This document shows, piece by piece, positions 11,561 through 23,684 of a DNA stretch of 64,000 nt. Each line of letters starts with the position of its first letter. The first letter of the stretch is position 1. Position numbers and translations under genes: made by a program. The stretch spans positions 16,310,469-16,374,468 of the forward strand of contig JAJEKV010000028.1 in assembly GCA_021234155.1 (NCBI GenBank), in the 5' to 3' direction. The notes under the pieces were generated by a model. That model saw nothing but the letters and a program-made list of their open reading frames with translations, searched no databases and was not told the DNA's origin. Source of the DNA: Isoetes taiwanensis. Its lineage: Eukaryota > Streptophyta > Lycopodiopsida > Isoetales > Isoetaceae.

Positions 11561-12258
11561 GAGATCAAGGAATTGGCCCGTGAATTGACATACAACTGCA
11601 CGAGACACAAATTCTGGACACACTGCAAATTGCAAATGTGAGTTGTGATTAATAGCAATCATTGGTTCACCAGCTTCAGCAAATGCACTAGCGCATTGTT
11701 GTGGCTCATAAAAAATATCCTCGGAAGATAGCTGGACAGCTCCACATGGTATTGCATCTCTATTATTTAATTCACACCGTGAAAGTCATGACCTTTTATG
11801 TTTTGCCTTCATAGTTTATGTTTAACGATTATGAAGTAGTTCTATTTAGTTTCAGATTGAAGAGATCTATTACTGCATGGTTCAAGGCTCCCTATCTTGG
11901 TATGAGCCTAGGATTAACTGCTTTCATGATAAAACTCCTCTTTGAAGATGGAGATGGCTCACTTTCTTTCAAATGTCTCCTTTTCAATCTTGAGAACCTC
12001 ATTCTTATACAAGTTATAAGTAGTTACAAATTTAGTGGCCCAGATTACGTTGATCCAAAAATCATATCTGCCACCATTCTTATTCTGCCAGGAAGACTGC
12101 TTTCAGTTTTCCGTTAACATAAGAACCTTCTTCTCTGTTACAAGGCAGTGCGCTTGATTGACACATTTTATACCAGACATTAATAAAGTAGTAACCAAAA
12201 AATTCAGGTTTGCGAGAAAATATATTCAACATATTACATTGGCAGCACATGGACACAC
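11561..12258. other. Intergenic DNA downstream of AtpC
   Basis: No gene was recognised. It includes the 3' flank of the AtpC gene. A plus-strand frame at 11818-12117 has no known domain and overlaps no splice signals. Confidence 0.4.
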
Positions 12259-13443
12259 TTACATAGAACCTCCTCCTGCATTAGCTCCAGCAACAATCTC
12301 AAGAATCTCTCCTGTGATCTTAGCCTGTCTCTGCCTGTTGTAAGTAATAGATAACCTCTTCTTAAGGTCTGATGCATTATCACTTGCACTATTCATTGCA
12401 TTCATCCGAGAAGCAAGCTCACTGGCTATAGATTCTTGCAAGGCACGCAGAATCTGGCTGTTTAAGTAAAGCGGCAGCAGGGCATCCAAAATCTGAACAG
12501 GTTCTTGCTCAAACAATAGCACAGGTGATAATTCAGGTGTTGCAGTTGTCATGGCCTCTCTTTCGACAGTAAATTTTCCTTCCTTTGTGGTAAGTCTGAA
12601 CATCTCATCTTCAGAAGCGTCAACACAATTACCATTTATGTCACAGACTTCACCTTGAGGGGAAAGAGGAAGCAGGGTGTGGATAATTGGATCAGACTTG
12701 ATAAGAGAGACAAACTTTGTATACAAAAGCTCCACCTTGTCAACTTCCTCACTCACAAATAGTGCAAATAACTCATCTGCAATCGCCTGTGCCTCTTTAC
12801 TTGTAGGAGCAGTCCCCGAATCTATAAATTTGTCTACAGGGATTTGGGGCCTCCTCTTAAAATAGCTATTACCCTTCTTGCCAACACTCACAACAGTGTA
12901 AGTAACTCCAAGGGACCTCAATTCTTTCATGCGCTCTTCAGCCTTCCTAAGAACAAAGTTGTTGAAACCTCCACACAACCCTCGATCGCCAGTAATCACA
13001 ACCAGGCCAATCTTCTTCACAGGTCTAACCTGAGTAAGTGGAATATCGATATCCTCTGTTTGCAGCTGTTTATTCACATTAAACAACACCTTGACAAGAT
13101 TTTCTGAAAAGGGTCTTCCGTTAACAACTGCTTCCTGAGCTCTTCTGACCTTTGCTGCAGCCACAAGCTTCATGGCATCTGTAATCTTCTTTGTGTTCTT
13201 AACACTACTAATCCGATCACGAAGATCTTTCAAGCCACAGACAGTAACAATTCTACCTCTAACAATTCTGCCATTGAGCTCAGAACTCAAAAGGGCATTG
13301 TCATTATCCTTGAAACCAAGGCTTCTGCAAGACAATCCTTCAAAATGTGGATAGGTAATAAGCTTATTTCTTACCTCACGGCGTTGCAAGAGGCCGGAAG
13401 GGACTGTGGCAGCTGAGGTACACGCCATAGATGCTGCTGCCAT
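12259..13443 (-). CDS. ATPC: Chloroplast ATP synthase gamma chain
   Basis: This is the central rotor shaft of the thylakoid F1 motor, coupling proton flow to ATP synthesis. The frame is intronless with 394 residues. ATG at 13443 is chosen because the frame upstream opens only with TTG; it gives an MAAASMACTSAATV start typical of a stroma-targeting transit peptide. The N-terminal helix follows (ISSVKNTKKITDAMKLVAAA, then KVRRAQEAV), then the conserved GDRGLCGGFNN and the C-terminal helix (LNSQILRALQESIASELASR, then MNAM). The redox loop has Cys267 and Cys273 (CDINGNC). This is the thioredoxin-controlled dithiol of plant and green-algal gamma, so light activation should be intact. The C-terminus ends GAGANAGGGSM-like (AGANAGGGSM). 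No stops or frameshifts are seen. Confidence 0.97.
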   Translation of the reverse strand: MAAASMACTSAATVPSGLLQRREVRNKLITYPHFEGLSCRSLGFKDNDNALLSSELNGRIVRGRIVTVCGLKDLRDRISSVKNTKKITDAMKLVAAAKVRRAQEAVVNGRPFSENLVKVLFNVNKQLQTEDIDIPLTQVRPVKKIGLVVITGDRGLCGGFNNFVLRKAEERMKELRSLGVTYTVVSVGKKGNSYFKRRPQIPVDKFIDSGTAPTSKEAQAIADELFALFVSEEVDKVELLYTKFVSLIKSDPIIHTLLPLSPQGEVCDINGNCVDASEDEMFRLTTKEGKFTVEREAMTTATPELSPVLLFEQEPVQILDALLPLYLNSQILRALQESIASELASRMNAMNSASDNASDLKKRLSITYNRQRQAKITGEILEIVAGANAGGGSM

Positions 13444-13706
13444 CACCGGAGAACTGATCCTTTGTTTGTGGTGCAGTTGCCCTAACTGGCCCTGTGGCCA
13501 CAACCTTGATACAGCTTATCTCCAATCGGACGGCTGCTCCTTCATCCAACGGCTTAAATTTTAAGTAGCTTTATCTTCTTTCTTTTCAGCCAATCAATTT
13601 CCATCAGTTCTAAAGGGAAGCAAAGGAGGGGATCGTATTTTTGAAAACGAAGGAAAAAAAAAAAATGGTGGAAAACCTCTTGTCACAGTGGCATCATTAA
13701 TTTGGT

Positions 13707-13844
13707 CATATCATATTGACATCATTAATTTAGGTATACGAGGCACATATCACACCAAAATTGTTTTGTTGAGTCCATATCATATTGACATCATTAATTT
13801 AGGTATACGAGGCACATATCACACCAAAATTGTTTTGTTGAGTC
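13707..13844. repeat. Perfect 69-bp tandem duplication upstream of AtpC
   Basis: The unit starting CATATCATATTGACATC occurs at 13707-13775 and again at 13776-13844, with no differences seen over about 69 bp. It begins 264 bp upstream of the AtpC ATG, in the likely promoter or 5' UTR region. Near identity implies a recent duplication. Confidence 0.9.
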
Positions 13845-14180
13845 CTGCTTGCAACCACCGTTGATAATTCTACCCTAGATGTTGGGATTTTAATGGTGTG
13901 ACAACACTAGACAGTATTACAGTTCACATGCAGAATAGCCACATAGTTAAAATCTCGAGGTAAATTAGAATGGGATGCCTCAAAAGAACATCTAGGGGCA
14001 AAGGAGAAAATGATCTGAAGCACTTTTGAGTTTGAATCAAACCCAAAAAATGGTGAAAATTGTGCAGTAAGCATGTAACTGTGTAGTTTTGCCACATAAG
14101 AGAAACGCAGGCAAAGTCTCGTGCAACAATCATAGCTCGTCAGGCATATGACAGATACTCTAGCCTAGCAGCAAGCTGCC
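13845..14180. other. Intergenic DNA
   Basis: No gene or element boundary was recognised between the AtpC upstream repeat and the LINE copy. Confidence 0.4.
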
Positions 14181-17100
14181 ATGTTCAAACAATGGCGGAA
14201 GGCAACACAACTCGAATTGCTTGCTTGGCTGCAAGCCTCTGCACCCAAATTACTTAAGAGGCAGCTGGCTACTGAAAAATAGTGTGTTTCCAGCATGGAG
14301 ACCCGCCTATAACGACTTGAGGATGGCCTTCATCTAGTGCACTCTGAAAGGCAGAAAGACAAATAGAGTCTCATTGGCTTGCATGCTCGTATGGATTCCT
14401 TGTCCACCGCCATCGAAGCCATGATACAGGACATGCAATGTGCTGAGCAGGAGACAATGGTAACCATCTCCCGCCTTCGATCAGAAGCTGAGGAGGCTGC
14501 TACCGTCATGCAAGAGTGTAGGTCATCTTTGAAGAGAGCTAGTCACAATTGAGAGCCCTTCAAAGTAAGGTCGAGACACAAGAAGTGGCCTCATCCGCAG
14601 TGAACCCTATGCTGGACTCGCCTATAGAAATGGGAGCACGATTATGCAGCTCGAGATCGGAAGGTGCAGGCGCTATGGGCAGTCATCGCTCAATAAGGCA
14701 AGGGCCTCCATGCAGAGGCTTATGAGCAACTGCAGTAGTGCATGCGTGAATTGACAAGGCAGCAATAATTCTAGCAGGAGCTAAACTTATGGCTTCAGGA
14801 AGGAGAGACTAATACACCCGCCACGACAGTCCCACATGCCCAAAAGTCTGTATGATGTCAGCCAGGACCGCCCACTACTGCACCATCAAGCCGCCTTATG
14901 CCACCACCGACGCCCCACTGACAGCAAATAACACCCTCGTGTCAGGCAACATTGGCTCGATGATCAGAGAGCTCCATAAGCTGAGAGGAGAAGCCACAAT
15001 GTGGTGGTGCATGGCCTGATAGAAGAGATAAGGGAGGACCTCATTAACCAGCTCCAGGCGCTAGTCCTTGCTCGCATGACATTCCACATGCTGGTACAGA
15101 TTGTTAAGGTGAGCCCCATGGTATCCAGGGTTCAAACTGCCCCCATCCCCCCCGCAATCATATTCACAGTTCGGGACGCGCAAGTGAGAGCAACCATCCT
15201 GCATTAGGGCAGACGATTGAAGGGGACTGCCCTGTATATCGACCGAGATTTGACGCAGCACAACAAGAAGACCGCAGGCACGAGTTGGCCAAAGTTAAGA
15301 GCGTCTGCAGACAAGGAGGAGCTGCATGACTGATTTGGCCACAAGATGCAAATATTCAGGCCGCCAAATGTTACTGTGAATGCTGCAAACCCTCCAACAG
15401 CTCCTAACCATGCCCCTTCTACAGTCCCCCTTCTGCTGCTACCACCAAATCTGTAGCTATAGCCCCTGTCAATAAATAGAAATTGTGCCTCCGCAATGGT
15501 TTCCTAGAATTGTCGGGGCTTCCCATGGTAGAAGGAATATAGTCTCAACTCGATTGCCAGAGACATGGATCTCATCTTCCTCATGGAAACATAGGAGCAC
15601 ATAGGACACAGGCTACCTGACTTGCCAAGATAACAGTGCTACTCAGTCTTCAATGACTAAGCACATGAAAACGGGCGCATGGGAGGGTTGTCTGCTACTA
15701 CCGGACAGCCTTGGCACAGTCAATTTGTTCAAGATGGACAGGCACAACCGATACCTGTGGGTGCGCATGCAAAACTGCAGTAGCATACCTCTCTTTGTGG
15801 TAGCCTGCTACTTCCCACATGCAGAGAGCAACTTCTATCATACCCACTCAGATATGGGTAGGCTGGACTTCTATGTCGATCTATACGATGACATAGCAGC
15901 ACAAGCAGTTGGGCAATGTCATGCTCCTTGGAGACTTCACTACACGCGCTGGGGTAGAACATCCCATGAAATTTGATCCCTTGACTGATGATGTGTTTCA
16001 GCTGCATCCTGCAGAAGGAGCTTAGCCATGGGCATCATATAACAATCAGGTCACGCGTTATGGTATACAGTTGCTTTTCGCTGTAGTATCTTTAACCTGG
16101 TAATTTGTAATGGACTGACACAGTGGCCATCCTCTAGCAAGAGCACTTTCAGGCAGGAAAACTAGGGGGCGGATATAGTGTGATAGACTATGTGCTAGTG
16201 CCCTGAGCAGGATATGCATATCATCAAGTACTTTTAGGTGGAAACATATAATAGGGATGAAGAGGTCGACTTAGACCACCTATCACTTTAATTGCAGTTG
16301 GTTTGGCAAGTTGTGCGAACCCCCTGTGCGACAACTCCTGGTATGCCTCAACTGCAATTGAATTATGAACATGCAAGGGCTTATGCCCAGATGCTCATAG
16401 ATGACCTGGCATGAATATAGCAATAGACAAGCCAGCTTATTGACATGCCTATGACTGCTGCGGAAAGGCGCTTTGGGAGAAGCCACCCTCGCAGGGCCTC
16501 CGGGACCACAACCTTTCCACGTAATCAGTGGTTTGATGCGTAGTGCAAGGAACACAAATGCTGGCTCTACTAGGTCATAGACCCTGCTCTATGCCCAACA
16601 CGCGGTCAAACAGTACCGCATCTTCCTTAAAGGTAAGAAAGCCAGGTACAACGCAGCGCATCAAATAGAAATATTCTATCTCCTAGACAGTCACCCCAGG
16701 ACCTTCTGGTAAAGGCTTCTCAAAAAGCCAGTATAACCCACAGGGAATATCACTCTCGAGCAGTAGAGGCAATATTTGCAATATCTATACGACCCTTAGG
16801 GTGCACAAACAACATTACCCCTGCAAGAAGGTCCAGTGATGGAAATCACAAAGTCAGACGTGGACCAAGGCTCACAACATCTTGTCAATGGGAAAGCGCC
16901 AGACCTTGATGGTATGCAGGCAGAATTGCTCAAGTGGACAAGGCCATCCATAATACTGGTGATGACTTCCTCGTTCAACAAGGCATTATAGGAAGGCTTC
17001 CCACTGCAGTGGACCAATAGCAGAGTTGTTCCCATCTATAAGGCAGGTGACCCGCACTACCCAACAAATTACCGAACAATCATGGTCAGTTTGATGTTTA

Positions 17101-17830
17101 TAAAACTGCTAGTCGGGATTCTTGAGCAGCAGTTGACGTGTTAGGCAGAGGTAATAGAGGTGCGGACCCTCACCCAGGCAAGATTCAAGCCCCTGTACTC
17201 AACCATTGACCACATCTTCACATTGCGGACTCTGTTTGAAGATAGCAGGAACTGCCGATGGGACCTATATTGTTGCTTTGTGGACTTTGTGAAGGCCTTT
17301 GACACTGTGCCTCGGAAAAAGCTATGGGCAAGATTGCGATAATTGGGCTGTGTAGAATGCAATTTACAGGTTATATGAGACATGATCAGGCCAGTTGCAG
17401 TCGATGAGCCAACTATTCGATAATAATATTGGGGTCCCCCAGGGATGCCCTCTCGCTCCAACATTGTTTGGGCGTTATATTGATAAGTTGGAGAGCTGGC
17501 TTGCTGACAATATGGGCGACGGAGCTCACCTTCTGCACCAGATCATCAGGCGACTAATATATGCTGATGATGTGGACCTTCTAGCTTATACTCCAGCAGA
17601 CATGCAGTGCCATCTCGATGCCTTGGACACATTCTGCCAGGCAACTGATATGTGCGTCAACCTTGCCAAGATTAAGGTGGTCCTTATATCATCCTCGCGT
17701 CAGTCAAGGGGCCCTTTCTTCAGTTACCGGAGGCAAAAATGTAGAAGTGGCAACCACCTACAAATATTTGGGAGTGGAATTTCCGTCTAATAACATACAG
17801 TGGTTCTTCTACCTGTGCCAATAGAAGATG
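14180..17830 (+). mobile_element. LINE-A copy 1 (decayed non-LTR retrotransposon)
   Basis: The order ORF1-like, endonuclease, reverse transcriptase is visible in broken frames. About 14200-15450 is a decayed ORF1-like region. An APE-type endonuclease lies near 15500-16100 (an NCRGFPW start, then DMDLIFLMET, SIPLFVVACYFPHAESNFY, DLYDD). The reverse transcriptase spans about 17040-17790, with STIDHIFTLRTL, CCFVDFVKAFDTVPRKKLW, GVPQGCPLAPTLFG and the catalytic YADD (YADDVDLLA). Many stops and shifts make it inactive. The copy ends near 17830 without the family's 3' end, so it is also 3'-truncated or fused to other DNA. The family also occurs at 20.6, 48.9 and 63.76 kb. Confidence 0.85.
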
Positions 17831-18830
17831 CAATTCTTGCAAAAACACCATTATGTACACATCCAATGAAGCTTTTGTAGTCCTCTAGATGTTTCTGACC
17901 ATCCATTGCAGTTGAATCAAAGCTTAATTCAAATCATTTGAAATGGAAAAATATACTGCTTTCAAGCATTTTTAGAAAGTGTTAGTGTTATAACAAAGCT
18001 TAACTCATTTTGCCCTCTGAAGATAATTTACCAGTGAGCCCAGACTGCTTGGAAAATGCCGATACCATGACAATAGCATCATTCATCTCGACGATAAAAG
18101 GGCCAAGATTTATATAGTACAAACAGAATAAAGAAATCTAGGAACTCGGGGCCAGTGGTTGGATATTGCAGGAGACAATAGTCATCTTCTGCCTAGCAAC
18201 AAATTAAATCATGCTCGAAACATAGGCAATTTGAATTATGCATCATTGGGCTACACATTGCAAAGGAGTATCCTATAAATTGATGCTCTAAATATAATTA
18301 TGCTAAAATACCATCTTAAACTTATAACATATAATCCAGCTATTTAGAAGCTAAACAAAGAGCCTAACTATATAACATGCATATCTCAAAGTAGGCTAGG
18401 TCATCTTCAAGCCAAGGAGCTCCTACATACATTGTCTCACTCCCTCCTTTTTTGATTGCATCCTTAGTGTAGACAAAGTTTGTTGCTTGCTAGATAGTTG
18501 AACATGCCAATGTTTTCCCAATGAGAACAAACTTAAGAAATGTTCCAATAAAAGATTGACATAATGGACTAACCTCAGCAAGTTGAAGTGAGTGGCCAAA
18601 TAAATAAGCGAGTGGACAAACCTGAATTCACACAACTGTCAAATAATCAAGTTGATGCAAAGTTCTAGATCAACTATCTCAAAATTAATGCATTTGTAAG
18701 TTTAGACAATATCATTCTATTATCTACCCCTACATTTATGCAACTCATGTAAAAGTGATAGAAATCCATATAGGACACTTACAAGGAGAAAATAACTATA
18801 AGCTCAATTCCTAAAATATAACCTATTTAT
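17831..18830. other. AT-rich DNA, probable Helitron interior
   Basis: No gene was recognised. It lies directly upstream of the plus-strand Helitron terminus at 18859 and may be the body of that element. Confidence 0.3.
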
Positions 18831-18859
18831 GCCCGGCGACGCCGGGCACCCATTACTAA
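18831..18859 (+). mobile_element. Helitron 3' terminus (hairpin plus CTAA)
   Basis: A perfect 7-bp stem hairpin, GCCCGGC-GAC-GCCGGGC (18831-18847), is followed by eight bases and CTAA (18856-18859), then T. It is the same hairpin family as the minus-strand end at 5675 and marks a second, oppositely oriented Helitron of that family. Confidence 0.68.
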
Positions 18860-19176
18860 TTACTTGACTAAAATTGAATGTGGCTGAAGCTTGTATTTTC
18901 TAGCAATAGTTGTGAAATCAAATTGATTAGAATAAGAACCTTGGAATATTTACTAGTCATGGGTTGATAAAAAAATGGTCCAACAAGCTTTACTATTTTA
19001 CATTGTTTGGAGATCTTTATTGCATAACAAATGCATTTTATTTAACAGATGGTTGTTAAAAGCTTTATAATTCAAGCAATGTCTATCAGTGAATAAATAG
19101 TGGGTTGAGAAAATAACTTCAAGCATGCTTTACCATTTCACATAGTTTGGGGATATTGTTTATCTTAACAAATGCA
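18860..19176. other. AT-rich intergenic DNA
   Basis: No gene was recognised. It contains two related segments (CAAGCTTTACTATTTTACAT at 18984 and CATGCTTTACCATTTCACAT at 19124), which suggests an old local duplication. Confidence 0.4.
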
Positions 19177-20136
19177 TTTTTATAAGGAAAAATTTTAAAA
19201 ATGCCCTTGTATTTTCTAATGTTTGTCAAAATGCTCCTATATTTCTAATATTCATCAAAATGCCCTTAATTCAAAAACTTTCATAATCTTCTGTTTTCGG
19301 CCATAGCAAGCTCGTCTTCCTGCCCAATTTCCCTGCTATATCATCCTTGTAAAAGCATTTATGGCCTAATGCTTGCCCTACATTTTAGGGTGCACTGATT
19401 CACGACTGATTCTTCTCTCTGGTTTGAAAGATTTTTTGTTTGTAGATCTTTTGTTTATGGCTATCTGTAGTTGATTAGTTGTCTTGTACAGATCCGCTAA
19501 AGATAGAACTATTATAATCGTTGGAACTAAGTTTTATTCTGGGAATCGACATCACCTTATCTGCTGCCATGCGCACCATAGAAGGATATATATCTTTGAC
19601 ATAGAGGCGTGGTATTCTATGCATAAATAATACACAATCCAGAGCTTCCAGAATGAGAGAACAGATATAATTTGGGTGCAGAAGATAAGCGCTTATGACA
19701 TTCTTGATCCAGAAAAAATCACCCGGAATGTGGCTCACTTTAGTATTTTATTTCCACAGAAACAAGCAACAGAATTTTTTGTCTCAAATCCGGAACTTCT
19801 GTATAATAATCTGACTGCATCAAGATCCCTAAATTTCGACAGCGTGTCTCTAAATTGCTGCCAGGAGACTTCTAGATGAAGAAATAAGGCCTCCAAATAG
19901 GTCCGGCGAGAGAGACATCTATAGAATTATGGAGTTCCTCTCGTTCAAGACCTCATCATAAACTCTTTGTCACAGGAGACTGAGACAAAAATCCATCTAC
20001 CGGATCTGTGTAGGTCTTCAAGAATCATGAAGCGTATGAAAAAATAGGGCATTTTGATAAATATAAAAAATACAAAGGGCATTTTGGCAAATACACGAAA
20101 ATATAAGGGCATTTTTAAAATTTTCTCTTTTTATAA
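19177..20136. mobile_element. Mutator-type element 1 (942 bp, 9-bp TSD)
   Basis: A perfect 9-bp direct repeat, TTTTTATAA, lies at 19177-19185 and 20128-20136. Between them the element starts GGAAAAATTTTAAAAATGCCC and ends in the inverse of GAGAAAATTTTAAAAATGCCC. The inverted ends are about 80-90 bp long and contain three AAAATGCCC-type sub-repeats each. Long terminal inverted repeats with 9-bp duplications define Mutator-like elements. The interior (19475-19738 minus, 19676-19879 plus) has open frames without recognisable transposase, so the element is non-autonomous. Confidence 0.85.
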
Positions 20137-20560
20137 TATATTGATGTATTCAAATCCTTCACTCAAGTTCACAAGCAAATTACACCAGATATATGAAAAG
20201 ACTACAAATTTCAAAGTCTAGACTATTACAATATGTAGGCACCCAAGCTCTTATAAGTTCTCTATGCATGAAAGATCACATGACACCATTATATATATCA
20301 AGATAACCATGCCGTATATGCTCTTATACGTTCTATGCACTTCAAAGATCACACACCTATTACAATATCTTGGCAAACCTTGACCACTCCATGCTACCCA
20401 CATCCAATCTTCTCTAACCTTTTGCCCAAGCCTGCACTACTGCTAGTTTTTTTTTCTTTGGGCTTGCATATGACACAAACTAATATTGAAATTGAGTTGC
20501 TTAGTGCAGCAAAGTAACGATCGGTCTGAACATTTCAAAACTTCACAAGTTGTATTCCGA
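20137..20560. other. Intergenic DNA
   Basis: No gene was recognised between the Mutator-type element and LINE-A copy 2. It contains two similar GCTCTTATA(A/C)GTTCTCTATGCA-like stretches at about 20250 and 20320. Confidence 0.4.
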
Positions 20561-23398
20561 TGGCAGAATGGAGATAGTCTCAACTCAGTTGCTGCCGATA
20601 TGGACTTTATTGTCCTCATGGAAATGTGGGAGCTGTAGGACATAGGCTACCCGACTTGCCAGGATACCAGTGCTACTCCCTCTTCAATGAGTGCACTAGA
20701 AAGAGGGGATATGGGGGGGTCGCCTACTACTACTGGACAGACTTGGCATGGTCAGTCTCCTTGTGCAAGACAGACAAGTATAATCGGTACATGTGAGTGC
20801 GTGTTCAGCACTGTAGTAGTAGCCCTCTCTTTGTGGCGGTCTGCTACTCCCACATGTAGAGAACTACTTCTATTACACCCACTCGGATATGGATAGGCTG
20901 GTATGTTGTTCTATATGATGACATCTAGCAACACAGGCAGTTGGGTAGAGTCATGCTTGTCGAAGACTTCAATGTACGCACTGGCACGGAACATCCCATA
21001 AGACTAGATCTCTTGGTTGACGATGTGTTGCAACTGCACCTTTTAGAAGGAGCTTGGCGTATCAGATGACAATCAAGTTATGCGATATAGTAGGCAGTTG
21101 TTATTGTTGTGCAGTATCTTTGACCTAGTAATTTGTAATGGACTGGTGCAGTGGCCGTCCTCTCGCAAGCACACTTGCAGGCAAGAGAACCGAGGGGTAG
21201 ATCTAGTGGGGTGGACTATGTGTTGATGATAGAACAGGACATGCATGTTGTCAAGCACTTCCGAGTGGGAACAGATAGTAGGGATGAAGAGGTGGACCAC
21301 CTACCACTCTACTTGTAACGGGCTTGGTAGGTTGTTCCAACCTCTTGTGCGGCACCTCCTCGCATGCCTCAGCTGTGACTGGACTATGAACACGTGAGGC
21401 GGACAGGCTGATTGACATCCTCGGGACTGCTGCAAAAAGGTGTTCTGGGAGAAGCTGCCTCGACGGACTATGAGAGCCATGACCTTTCCGCATAACCATT
21501 GGTTTGATGTTGAGTGCAAAGAACACAAATGCTGGCTCTGCCAGGTCAGAGACCCTAATCTATGTCTGCACGTGATCAGACAATATTGCCTTTTGCCTTA
21601 AGGCTAAAAAGGCCAAATACATCGTGGCCCATCAACAAAAAATCTTCTTCCTCCTGGACCGTCATCCCAGGATCTTCTGGGGAAGGGTATTTAGAAAACC
21701 AGTACATCCTATGGGAAACATCACTCTCGAACAGTGGGGACAATATCTGTAGCGACTTTATGACCCTTAGGGAGTACAAGCAGCACTACCCCTACAATAG
21801 GGCCCCATGTTGGAAATCACAGAGGCAGACACTGTCTAGCCAATGGATGGTATGCATGCGGAGTTGCTCAAGTGGGCATGACCATTTCTATAGTACCGGT
21901 GCTGACTGCCATGTTCAACAAGGCGCTACAGGATGGTTTTCTTCCATAGTGGAAAACTAGCCGAGTTGTCCCTATACAAGGCAGGTGACTCAGACTGCCC
22001 GGCTAATTATCGAACAATCATAGCCAGTTTGGTGTTTGTAAAACTGCTTGTCGGCATTCTCGAGCAGCAGTTAACATCTTAGGCATAGGCAACAGACATG
22101 CAGGCCCTCATGCAGACGAGGTTTAGGCTGCGGCACTCGACCATTGATCATATCCTCACATTGCAAACCCTGGTTGAGGACAGTACGAACCGATGCTGGG
22201 ACCTATGTTGCTGCTTTGTGGACTTTGCCAAAGCTTTTGACAATTGGGAGTGGTGTTCCCCTCTAGTATACAGTGGGACACTTCCATCTGTCTATGAGCG
22301 ATAACGGGCTGAAGGTGCTATATGGAATGCAGAACAACAATCATAGGCAGTTATATGGCTGGGCCCATGAGTCGCACATGTTCAAGGACTTGGTGGAGCC
22401 TGTCCTTTTATATAGGGTCGAGGTCTGGGGGCCCGTGGTGTCCCTCATACCTAGAATGACTCGGAGCATATACAGAAAGCCTTCTTGTCTCGGGCACTGG
22501 GGGTGATGTTTGTTTCTTACCCCTTCAGAGGGCAGGCCTGGATATCTTTCAGAAGGTGGTCACTATGGACGATGCTCATCTCCCTAGGCTGGCTTATACC
22601 GTGGCAATGTAGCCACAGTGTCTCAAGGCCTGTTGGAAGGAAAAGCGAGCTCAGTGGCTCGCCAGATGGAATGTGCAGGAGCGCAGGTGCATAGAGGTGC
22701 AAAGAGAGGCAGATTGCTACAGCTTGAGGCAGTAGCTTGATGCTTGCTTCCTCAACAAGCTCTGGGATGCCAGTGCTTTTAAACAGGTCAAGTCAGCACA
22801 TTACCAGCATCATGTAAATCTCTCATTGGAATGGGACCCGCAACGCTATCTACATACTCATTTGCTTATGAAAATGGACAAACTCATTACCTCTATTTGC
22901 ATGGGTGCACACCGTCTCCAAACTGAGACAGAGAGATGGATTGGAAAGTCATGGCAGGATAGGCTCTGTCGATGCTGTCAAATGAGAGCCGTTGAAGATG
23001 AATGCCATACCCTATAAGGCTATCCGGCGTATAACCAAATCTGGGCTTGCTATGTGGAGTTGGATAGACCTGGTCAACCGCTCACGTGATACTGAACACA
23101 GCTTCAGTTCAGATGCTAGGATGATACCTTCAGGAGGTCATGGATCTATGGGACTAACTATGTCCCTGGACACTCGTCTGCCTTGTATGGGTGTTATTGG
23201 ATATGCATATTTGTACAATTTGATAGCACGCTTATTATTACCATGGTTTTCGCCTCGAAAACCTTTCAGGAGGGGGGAAGGGGGTTAACCCGGACAATAA
23301 TAAGTCTTTTGCGCTCTCTTTTGGATTCCATAGGGCGATTGGTCTCCGTGGACGGTAAAGTCTCCATTTATTCTATTCTATTCTATTCTATTCTATTC
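20560..23398 (+). mobile_element. LINE-A copy 2 with intact 3' end
   Basis: This is a decayed copy running from the start of the endonuclease to the 3' end. Endonuclease pieces are at about 20580-21080 (CTRKRGYGGVAYYYW, DKYNRYM). RT pieces are at about 21980-22240 (STIDHILTLQTLVEDSTN, CCFVDFAKAFD); the segment holding GVPQGCPL and YADD has been lost. C-terminal remains run to 23200. The 3' end contains GGTCTCCGTGGACGGTAAAG at 23340-23359 and finishes in a (TTCTA)n tail. Numerous stops and shifts are present. Confidence 0.85.
23369..23398. repeat. (TTCTA)n microsatellite tail of LINE-A copy 2
   Basis: About six TTCTA units directly follow the LINE-A 3' end. The same tail motif is found at the tiny LINE-A insertion near 42650. 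Confidence 0.9.
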
Positions 23399-23684
23399 AT
23401 GTAACAATCTTGAAGACGAAGTGCTTTAAGATTGTTTATAGAAGCAGAATCAGCCCATGGGATCACATCCTTCAGGTTTCTACCAGATTGATTTAGATTC
23501 TTGGACAATCTATGGGCTTTTTTTTTCCAGGTTTCTTTATTGAAAATGTTGTTAATCCAACGTGGTGGATTGAAATTTACATTGTGCCCATCTGATTGAT
23601 ATTACTACATTAGAGCCTAACAATGATGATCAAGAAGATGATTGATGATATTTTGACTTCTCGAATAACCTTTTGTCAGTTTAT
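23399..23684. other. Intergenic DNA
   Basis: Nothing was recognised in this stretch. Confidence 0.4.

Noticed and set aside
13444-13503. 20-residue N-terminal extension of AtpC
   Set aside because: The extended frame begins with TTG, not ATG. The ATG at 13443 gives a normal transit peptide start.
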